A stretch of 64,000 nt of DNA from Allantophomopsis cytisporea (lineage: Eukaryota > Ascomycota > Leotiomycetes > Phacidiales > Phacidiaceae): NCBI GenBank assembly GCA_024752435.1, contig CP103036.1, positions 1,488,001 to 1,552,000 of the forward strand, read 5' to 3'. Of the stretch, positions 56,246 to 64,000 are shown piece after piece; within the stretch, counting starts at the first letter, position 1, and each line of letters begins with the position of its first letter. Both the position numbers and the translations under genes were made by a program. The notes under the pieces are model-generated. The model did not search any database. It had not been told where the DNA came from and saw only the letters and a list, made by a program, of their open reading frames with translations.

Positions 56246-57646
56246 TTACTGAGCCCCCAATGTCTGCAAAGCAGCTTTTAACTCCCGTACAGCAGTGGGC
56301 GCATCCTCGAAGTTCAGTGCTGAAATAGCCCACCTAGCATGTTTCTGCGCCTTCGCAATTGACGCATCGTCGGTATTCAGTTGTCCGGTAGGGACAGGCG
56401 CCACTGGTTGCGGCTGCGGTGCACGAACTGGCTGCTGAACAGGAACCTGGGGTGGAGGAGTTTGCTGTGGAGGTGGTGCTTGGGTGTAGAAGTCCTGGGG
56501 TGCGGAGGGAAGAGAAAGATCATCGTCGGTACTGATATTTGGAGGTGGGAATGAACTGAAGTCATTCTTGGCGTTTTCAGGCGTTGAAGTATCTGCCATC
56601 TCCACAGGCGACTTAGTGTCCATAGGGTCGTCGCCAATGCCACTTGGCACTTCAGGAAAATAGCCACCACCGACAGACCCATTCCTATCGGTTGCTGATG
56701 TATCCAGTGCTTCGTCTTTTGCGACGTTATATGGGAAGCCATCTCGCGGATATGGTTCGAACCCGTTTGTTGGAGTTCCTCCTCCCGGGGAAACTCTAGC
56801 GGAAGGTTGGGCTGACGGGTGAAGAGATCGATCGAGTGTTGACTGACGCGCAAGTTGATGTTCCACAGAATCCTGCTCGTCGGGTACCTCCTCTACAGAA
56901 GGCTGTTGCGCCTTTCCACTTCCCTCGCCTTCTAATTCTTGTACTTCGGGATCATCTGGGTCCAGTGCTGGTAAATTTGCTTCTGGAGTAGGCTCTGGTT
57001 TCGGGTTCGATTCGTTGGGGTCTTTTCCTTCTTTGATAGCTTTGACTATGCGCAAAGCGTGGTATTTCGCATATTTAATCTTCGCATGGATTTCGGGATC
57101 AGGTTCGCCCCAGATACTAAGGAGATCAAGGAAGGTCGCTGCCGCAAGAAAGGTATCGGCCGTTTGTCTAAGATCTTAGTATCTTATTGAAAAACCAGGT
57201 GAGAAGGTCATCTTACTTCGTTACTTTATCTGCTTGTACAGCATTGTCTGCGCGCTGAAAGGTTGAGAGGCCAAAGTTCTCCACGAAGGCTTGACCAGCT
57301 GTATCATCCATAATCGCATCGTTTGTAGCGTTTTCTGTTTTGGTCTACAATTGAGGTTAGCGCAGCTCAATGAAGGTGAAAGAGTCCTGTTTGCCTGTTC
57401 AAGCTTATCCATCAGCGTAGTAGTGTACTGCAGGCATTCTGCGTCGGCATTGTGAAGTCCTTTAGCAATAATCTGTTGGACAATCCAGTATTCGCCTATA
57501 TCAAAAGTCAGCGTGCAACTTCTGAATAGCTTCAATTACTCACACCAATATGCTATCTCAGGCTTAGCGGTCTGCAGCTGTGTTGCGCGCAATGCGAAAC
57601 GCGATATGTCCGCAGGCTTAAGCTTTGCAGGAACTTGACTTGTCAT
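56246..57646 (-). CDS. VTA1: Vps20-associated protein Vta1
   Basis: Four exons (57544-57646, 57395-57495, 57217-57344, 56246-57167) give 417 residues. Vta1 (human LIP5) binds and activates the AAA ATPase Vps4 during ESCRT-III recycling in multivesicular-body sorting. The N-terminal tandem MIT-like domain is seen in ISRFALRATQLQTAKPEIAY, CEYWIVQQIIAKGLHNADAE and AKIKYAKYHALRIVKAIKEG. A long Pro-, Gln- and Glu-rich linker follows. The C-terminal domain that dimerises and contacts Vps4 is plain: IAKAQKHARWAISALNFEDA then PTAVRELKAALQTLG. The second intron (57345-57394) can be made only with a GC donor (CAG/gcaaac); it has a ctaac branch site and keeps EQ joined to TKTEN. The gene is divergent from the PDI gene with 330 bases between the starts. 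Confidence 0.93.
57345..57394 (-). other. Predicted GC-AG intron in VTA1
   Basis: Donor gcaaac, branch-like gctaac and acceptor ttgtag. No GT donor nearby would preserve the Vta1 frame. Confidence 0.6.
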
Positions 57647-57976
57647 AATGACTAATTATGTCTTCGAAGAAATCAGCTGGAGGAGTATATTAGTCTCATC
57701 AAGGGTTGTGAAGAGTTCAGTAGCTAGACGGCTAGATGAAGAGTGGAGGTCGACAGACCTTCTTGAAGTAGCACGGCCATGACACCCCCGCCGCTATGCC
57801 ATGTAAGATCCCCTACTAGCGCCATTACCCCAGATTTCGTAACACAAACATGCGACGGTGGCCTTTACATGCAATGCAGCTTCCATCATCAACAGAACAC
57901 ATATACCACTATTTGCTACACCCAAACTGATCTCATTTCTAGTCTCTACAGCTTCACAAAAGCTAAATAACCCAAA
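57647..57976. other. Divergent promoter region VTA1 / PDI
   Basis: 330 bases between two start codons. I saw no clear unfolded-protein-response element by eye. Confidence 0.55.
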
Positions 57977-59430
57977 ATGGTGCACACAAAAGCCCTCACA
58001 GCTGCTGCCGCTGCTTTGCTGCTTGCTTTGCCTGTGAGCGCTGATGGAATTTACACGAAGAGCTCTCCAGTTGTACAGGTTGATGCTAAGAACTACGACC
58101 GTCTTATTGCGAATTCGAATCATACATCGGTAAGGGTTTTAAGTTTCCAAGAAGAATCTAAACTAATGTTTCCTAGATCGTGGAATTCTATGCGCCGTGG
58201 TGTGGTCACTGCCAAAATCTTAAGCCTGCATACGAAAAGGCCGCCAAATCACTCCAAGGTCTTGCAAAGGTGGCTGCAGTAAACTGCGATGATGACTCGA
58301 ATAAGCAATTCTGCGGTAGTATGGGCGTACAAGGATTTCCAACTCTGAAGATCGTCAAGCCTGGAAAGAAGTCTGGGAAGCCCATTGTAGAGGATTACCA
58401 GGGACCAAGAACAGCAAAGGGAATTGCTGATGCAGTGGTTGACAAGATTCCCAACCATGTGACAAGAGTTGACGACAAGGGACTGGAGAGCTTTCTTGCT
58501 AATGCAAATGACTCTGCTAAGGCAATTTTGTTCACTGAGAAGGGTACAACTAGTGCGCTCCTCAAGGCGTTGGCTATCGATTTCTTGGGAAGCGTGAACG
58601 TAGCTCAGATTCGCAATACGCAGAAGGCATCTGTGGAGTTATTTGGAATTACTGAATTCCCTACTCTCCTCCTCCTTCCAGGTGGCCCAGAAGCTGAAGG
58701 GATTGTGTACAATGGAGAGATGAAGAAGGACGCCTTGGTATCCTTCCTTTCGCAAGTCGCCGAGCCGAACCTCGACCCTGCGCCGGCGAAGGTGACCATG
58801 CCCAAGAAGAAGGAAAGTAAGAAGGAGAAGAAGGCCAAGGAAGCATTCGAGTCCGCTTCTGCGTCCCATGCCTCTGAAGAGGGAACCGCAGCTGCTGGAA
58901 GTGCGACTGCCGAGACTCTTGAGGATGACTCCAATCCAACCGAATCCCCAGATCCAAAGGTCGAGAAGGCCGATCCTGTTGTCGTCGTTGATCTTCCAGA
59001 TCCAATCCCAGTTTTGTCGACTGGTGAAGAACTCACCAAGGCCTGTCTCTCCTCTAAGTCATCCACTTGTGTTCTTGCTTTTGTCCCTAAGATTGAACAG
59101 CAGGGCCATACCGCCGAGGTCGCGCTTACATCACTTGCCGAGATCGTCCACAAGCATAAAGCTTCTCACAAGATGTTCCCATTCTATGCGGTTCCGGAGG
59201 AAAACGACGCACAGGAAAATTTAAAAGCCAGCTTGGAGCTGAAGGACGGTGTTGAGGTCGTTGCTGTGAATGCGAGAAGGGGCTGGTGGAAGAGATATGA
59301 GAATGGTGATATGCATGTGGAGAAGTTAGAGGCCTGGATCGATGATATCAGACTGGGTGAGGGTACTAAGAACAAGTTGCCTGAAGGTATTGTTGTTGTG
59401 GAGAAGGTTGAAGGGCATAATGAATTGTGA
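57977..59430 (+). CDS. Protein disulfide isomerase, single-CGHC (P5/Mpd1-like)
   Basis: Two exons (57977-58129, 58177-59430) give 468 residues. The signal peptide (LTAAAAALLLALPVSADG) leads to the ER. The first thioredoxin domain has EFYAPWCGHCQNLKPAYEKA with the active cysteines at about C60 and C63, and a cis-Pro in GFPTLKIV. A second thioredoxin-like domain (ITEFPTLLLLPGG) has no Cys-x-x-Cys. A Lys/Glu- and Ser/Ala-rich linker at about residues 280-330 joins a third folded part without active cysteines. The protein ends in HNEL, a variant of the HDEL retention signal. It most resembles fungal P5-like isomerases (PDIA6 group), which make and reshuffle disulfides in secretory proteins. The intron sits just before the catalytic strand. 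Confidence 0.9.
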
Positions 59431-60177
59431 TTGCTGGCATTTTCATTGTTTGTCAGCGAATCTCTGGTCGCTCTTAGTCGTAATACTAGCTACCTGTTGA
59501 GTGCATTTACCTTGATCTGCGGAACGGTTACTCATTGAAAAGGTCTCATTGGGAGTTAGCTACGTTAGCCATCGCCTTGAAGTAAATCTGATAAAGTCTT
59601 AGTTGGGTTGCTATACAGAATCAATCCGGTAGCTCTTATTATTAATGGGCTGTGATTTGAGTTCTCGCCATTGTTCACGCACTCGTTGCATAAACGAAGG
59701 GAATTCAACTAATGAAAACGACGATCGAATTGATTACTTTTAATTGAGAATAGATACTATGTGTCTGATTTTGGCTTTGCATGCTTTGTTCTATGTACCT
59801 ATGTGCACCGATATCCCTTGAATCTTTTGACAAGTATTGTGTCCATTAGTGGTTGAGTCTTTGAAGTGTTACAACACAATAAACTAAAGATAGCTGACCA
59901 TCGATTAGGTATATGCAATAGAGTATTTTGTTTGTAGTGATACAAGGCATCCCGTGTTAAGATCTGCCACCGTCCTCTACATGCTCTTGCTCTTACTTCT
60001 GACTGTTTACAGTAGTCTCAGAGAAGAGACTACTATCACAATGTCAAACACACCACTAGTAATGCTTTAACTGAGTCACAAATGCTTGGCTGGTCGCAAT
60101 GATGAATTTCAACACTGACTTAAATTTTTAGCCAGGAACAGTGCTTGTCCCGCTCCTGGTACCTATTTGCAGCAGTT
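59431..60177. other. Convergent intergenic stretch
   Basis: About 750 bases between the ends of the PDI and oxidoreductase genes; nothing recognised. Confidence 0.55.
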
Positions 60178-61197
60178 TTAAGGCAATAACACTATTCTAT
60201 CACCTTTCTCCTCCCATACTTTCTCAACGTCGCGCAGTCGTGCAATTCTCAGCCTATGAGTTGGAACAAGGCTAAGTGCGTCTAGGAGATTCGGGATCTC
60301 CTTCACCATGCGTTCAGTCTCGAATGCACCTGGACCCGAGCCCCGTATAGTAATATTCTTTGACCGCAGAATTGACCCAGGAAGATTGATGTCTATGCCT
60401 GCAAGAGCACCAATGTGAATGTATTGTACGGGTTTGGTTGGATGTAGTGTTGTGAGAAGATGCTCTGCGGGTGGACCGTAAACATAATCAAGAATTATAT
60501 CGGCATCAGCTACACATGAGAAGTCTGTGTTGGCGACTATATCTTGCAAGACAACATTTTCATCAAGACCAAGTGTTGATAGAGCCTCAGCATTGCGGGC
60601 ACATCCGATGACTCTTCCTGCACCTAATGCTCGAGCAAGAGACACAGCAATAGTACCAGACGCAGAGGTTGCGCCCATGATAAAGACACAGAAGTTAGGT
60701 GGGAGCCGATCTGTGCGTGTCCTCAAAGCCATCCAAGAGGACAATCCCGGATTCACAAAAGCTGCCGCTTGTAATGTATCAAGACCGGGAGGTAGAGGAC
60801 AGACGGCTTTCTTGGGTACATTTACAACGTCGCTGAATGAGCCACCAGTAGCAAATGTAGAGAAGTAGACTGCTTCGCCTTTGGAAGTAAGGCCAACTCC
60901 ATCTGTTCCGGGGATGTGAGGAAGAGTTTTGGCAGAGTAATGTTTGCCAGAAGCCCGTGCGCGTACAAGTCCATGTAGACCAACAGCCTTGACCCTAATC
61001 TGAAGGCTCTCCGGATCTGGTGGAGGAGGACTGTCCACTTCGACATATTGAGGTGGCAAGTTCCAATCTAGCACCTGAGCTGTATGCATGTTGTTCGTAG
61101 GGGTGCGAGGAAGGGGGGTTTTCCACATCGGAGGTTGTGGTCGAAACATTGAAAATAACAATGCCGAGATTTGCGCTCGAAGTAATTGTCTAGGCAT
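60178..61197 (-). CDS. Zinc-independent MDR oxidoreductase (quinone oxidoreductase-like)
   Basis: A single exon; from the first Met it is 339 residues. A better start may be the Met at residue 37 (position 61089), because MHTAQVLDWNLPPQYVEVDS is where the conserved medium-chain dehydrogenase/reductase fold begins; the first 36 residues are basic and could be a targeting extension or untranslated. PHIPGTDGVG and GAVYF-like text (GEAVYFSTFATGGSF) mark the N-terminal catalytic fold, and VFIMGATSASGTIAVSLARA marks the NADP-binding fold. The cysteines that bind structural zinc in alcohol dehydrogenases are lacking, so it is of the quinone or enoyl reductase type. It lies head to head with the DHA1 transporter with 575 bases between starts. 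Substrate is unknown. Confidence 0.82.
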   Translation of the reverse strand: MPRQLLRAQISALLFSMFRPQPPMWKTPLPRTPTNNMHTAQVLDWNLPPQYVEVDSPPPPDPESLQIRVKAVGLHGLVRARASGKHYSAKTLPHIPGTDGVGLTSKGEAVYFSTFATGGSFSDVVNVPKKAVCPLPPGLDTLQAAAFVNPGLSSWMALRTRTDRLPPNFCVFIMGATSASGTIAVSLARALGAGRVIGCARNAEALSTLGLDENVVLQDIVANTDFSCVADADIILDYVYGPPAEHLLTTLHPTKPVQYIHIGALAGIDINLPGSILRSKNITIRGSGPGAFETERMVKEIPNLLDALSLVPTHRLRIARLRDVEKVWEEKGDRIVLLP

Positions 61198-61772
61198 GGA
61201 AATAGCTCAGGTATTATTCTTTGTTTTTGGGTCATGATGAAATATATAGCCTGATGGAATTCAAGAGATCATGCACTTGAGATGATCCTCGTGTATAATT
61301 TCGGTCCCGAAATTTCGTCTCCGAATATTCAGTCCCAGTATCGATCACCAGGCTTCAATCAGTTACCATCCATACTGCATTAGCTCTTCGATCTCCACTA
61401 TTCTGTGTATTTTGGCAATATTTACTGAATCTTAATCAAAAGTTACCCGGTCTTCTATGGAGTTAGGGATGAGCGGACTTATTCTCGCTATGAAGTTTGC
61501 GTATTTCACCGAAAGCCGGCATCTGCCTTGATCTGTTTCCTTACCCTGGTTGTGCAGAATGTATGATCCAAAACTGAGTCAGCTTTTGAACATATAAATT
61601 GCAATAGAGTCTCGTCTTGTGGTTATTTTGAGTGAATAAGCGCCTTTTTCTCAACCTACATCGATACACTCTCTATCAAAGCCCTGGAGAAGTGATTTTT
61701 CCAAGCTATCTATCCACTTCCAGAAACTCCGGCCACATCGAATATCATCATATAGTCGGATCAATCCTAGCT
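61198..61772. promoter_or_regulatory. Divergent promoter region of oxidoreductase and DHA1 transporter
   Basis: 575 bases between the two outermost starts. An upstream in-frame Met at 61632 precedes the preferred transporter start but adds sequence unlike other members of the family. Confidence 0.5.
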
Positions 61773-63579
61773 ATGACAGATCTCTTTAGTGATACGTTTG
61801 CTGGTCAAGTCATTCGGTTTGCTTCAAGAGGGCGCCTTCTCGCATATCAGGACAACAATGTGTCAATGCGTGTAGAGAAAGCTGCTGCCGGGTCAACGAA
61901 TGATCTGAATACCCAAACGAGTGGATCTCTAACTATAGAGTTTGAGGGTGGCTCTGATCATGAGCTTATCAGCTGGAACGGGCCTGATGACCCGGCTGTA
62001 AGGGCTCCGTTTCCTACATTACCTTCTTTACTGATATTACAAGAATCCACAAAATTGGTCACTTGGCAAGAAGTCCTTTATAACTTTCTTGATTTGTCTT
62101 TTGACTATCAGTATATACATTGGTTCAGCCATCTACACGGCAGGTCAAGCGGACATCATGAAGAAGTTCAATGTGTCCCAAACGGTTGCGACATTGGGAC
62201 TTACTTTGTTCATTCTTGGATATGCGATAGGTAGTTCAGCATCACTTTATATGATATATAGTATTGGATATCTAATAAGACAATCAACCTAGGTCCCATG
62301 TTCCTTGCACCATTTGCAGAAATTCCTGCATTCGGTCGAAAGCCAGTTTACTTAATCACTCTCCTTATTTTCTTTGTCTTCAATTTTGCCGTTCTATATG
62401 CGTTAGTCATACTTATTCTACATAAAAAGAATTCTTCTAATGTTATCTCAGCAAGAACCTTGCTACATTATTGGCTTTCCGATTTCTAACGGTGAGTCTA
62501 TACGTCAACCTCTTATCAGTGAGCTCATTGCTGACAATATATAGGGCTTTATCGGCTCACCAGTTCTGGCCACGGGAGGAGCGTCACTTGCGGATCTATG
62601 GTCTCGAAAGAAGGTAGCATACGCCATCGGTATCTGGGGAGTATCAGCGGTATGTGGGCCCGTATTAGGACCGCTCGTTGGCGGTTTCGCCACTGAAAAC
62701 AAAGGTTGGACATGGACGATCTGGGAGATGATTTGGCTCTCAGGTGGCTGTTTTGTCATATTGTGCTTCACCCTACCCGAGACAGGTGCCAACGCAATCT
62801 TATACAAACGCGCTGAAAGACTCCGAAAGCTTACTGGAAACCTAAACCTCAAGAGTGAGGCCCATCTAGCTATGGAACATATGACCTTTAAGGATGTCGC
62901 GACCGCCAATTTCTATCGACCTTTCCAGCTTTGCTTTTCGCAGCCTATACTTCTCGTCACCAATGCATACCTCGGCCTCATTTATGCTTTGCTCTTCACT
63001 TGGTTCGAGGCTTTCCCCATTGTTTTTACAAATATCTATGGTTTTGACCTTGGACAGAATGGCCTTGCATATCTAGGTATCCTTGTTGGTGCGATCCTTA
63101 TCATGGTACCATATTGCATCTGGCTATACTACATTCAAGAGCCTCAATTTGACGATGAGGGAAATATCGCGCCAGAAGATCGGCTTCCTCCAGCTGTTAT
63201 TGGATCAATCTTCATACCTGTGTGTCTTTTCATGTTTGGATGGTCGAGCAGAGCCTCTGTCCCTTGGATTGTTCCCATCGTCGGTGCTTCTATGTTTCCC
63301 ATGGGCGCAGTTCTACTTTTCAACGCTGTACTCAATTATCAGGCCGATGCTTATCCAATTTACGTTGGCTCAGTACTTGCAGGAAATGATCTCATTCGTT
63401 GCTCCGCTGGAGCTGTATTTCCACTCTTTGCGGGTCATATGTTTCGAGTGATGGGTATCGACTGGGCATGCACAATGCTTGGCTTCATCTCTACTGTTTT
63501 CATCCCTATACCGATTCTTCTTCATAAATATGGTAAGAGAATTCGCTTGGCAAGCCATTATGCAAGACATGATATTTGA
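61773..63579 (+). CDS. MFS multidrug transporter, DHA1 type
   Basis: Five exons (61773-61997, 62044-62230, 62293-62401, 62452-62491, 62545-63579) give 531 residues with all junctions in frame. The N terminus (MTDLFSDTFAGQVIRFASRG) and the DPANPQNWS segment before helix 1 are hallmarks of fungal DHA1 pumps of the Flr1/Mdr1/Tpo type, which expel drugs, toxins and polyamines by proton antiport. Motif A is PFAEIPAFGRKPVY, motif B includes FRFLTGFIGSPVLATGG and motif C is VCGPVLGPLVGGF. Twelve helices are expected. The 40-nt fourth exon encodes AKNLATLLAFRFLT and is needed for the motif. It is divergent from the MDR oxidoreductase, and such pairs are often co-regulated, but no biosynthetic gene is visible before the window ends. 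Confidence 0.88.
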
Positions 63580-64000
63580 CTGGTTGTCTAAGCACATCAT
63601 CACGATCAGGCGTTGGGCTTCTATAGTATATAGACTCCTTGTTAGAAGGGGTAAAAAGGTCTTGACAAATTTGTAAAGGATGGACTAGATCTTCGGAACG
63701 AATTTCCATAACTATATGCACTTTCGCGTTTAAAGATTTTATGGAGACCCTGAGCAAGACATAACTCAAAAGTATTTGCCGAACACCCTGAACACCCAAA
63801 ACTCGTGATAAAATCAAAGGTTTGAGTCTGAAAATGTTCTAATCTCAGAATCACACCTGTTATAGACGTCGGGAGACTTAGGAATGTCTGAGATCTCAGC
63901 TGTTTACCAATACTGGTGTTTCAGCAATAACAGCAGGATGTGGAGGATTTATTTTCATATATGTAAGGTTAACACTAGTCGCATCAAAAGTTGAGAATTT
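63580..64000. other. Right-edge intergenic stretch
   Basis: About 420 bases after the DHA1 transporter. A minus-strand frame at 63506-63817 overlaps the transporter end and has no features. Confidence 0.5.

Noticed and set aside
1..64000. CRISPR arrays, insertion sequences, retrotransposons or viral genes
   Set aside because: No regularly spaced repeats, no transposase or reverse-transcriptase motifs and no long terminal repeats were seen; the genome is eukaryotic.

Overview
This window looks like nuclear DNA of a filamentous ascomycete (Pezizomycotina). Genes are broken by many short spliceosomal introns (about 43-65 nt) with GTAAGT-like donors, CTAAC/CTGAC-like branch sites and YAG acceptors. 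There are no operons. Families such as Zn2Cys6 regulators, DUF4246, fungal GFA proteins, DHA1/DHA2 transporters and LicD proteins are typical of that group, and there are intron-containing tRNA-Ser genes. A leotiomycete (Helotiales-type) source is my guess from the general look of the proteins; it was not tested.

Layout, left to right. 0-5 kb: the 3' end of a GT32 (Och1-like) mannosyltransferase, a DUF155/Rmd1-Rmd8-type membrane protein, and a possible small Thr-rich secreted protein. 5.8-16.1 kb, accessory in character: a Dabb-GFA fusion protein, a DUF4246 protein, two different nucleotidyltransferase-fold genes side by side, and a Zn2Cys6 transcription factor, all in AT-rich spacers. 17-36 kb: two identical tRNA-Ser(GCU) genes in opposite orientation bracket a small zinc-ribbon protein, a cupin, the urea transporter DUR3 with a cluster of GATA sites upstream, an ABCF ATPase, a damaged or atypical F-box gene, a GDSL esterase and a DHA2 transporter. 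36.4-45.4 kb, housekeeping: ARP4, D-serine dehydratase, TAF1 and a zinc-ribbon/metallo-beta-lactamase protein. 45.4-50.1 kb: a long gene-poor, microsatellite-rich stretch. 50.1-59.4 kb: a LicD-family protein with a 10-nt micro-exon, a possible tiny membrane protein, a beta-hydroxyacid dehydrogenase, VTA1, and a PDI-like ER protein divergent from VTA1. 60.2-63.6 kb: an MDR oxidoreductase divergent from a DHA1 transporter.

Most genes are independent. Contexts that suggest shared regulation are the divergent pairs VTA1/PDI, D-serine dehydratase/TAF1 and MDR oxidoreductase/DHA1 transporter. The GATA cluster fits nitrogen-catabolite control of DUR3. No polyketide synthase, peptide synthetase or terpene cyclase is present, so this is not an obvious biosynthetic cluster. 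No transposon, CRISPR array or viral gene was recognised.

All exon structures were built by eye from splice signals, reading-frame continuity and family resemblance; none was tested with transcripts. Domain names come from recognising motifs, not from a search. The best candidates for something unusual are the Dabb-GFA fusion, the nucleotidyltransferase pair (one member with a weakened active-site motif), the identical inverted tRNA genes and the LicD micro-exon.
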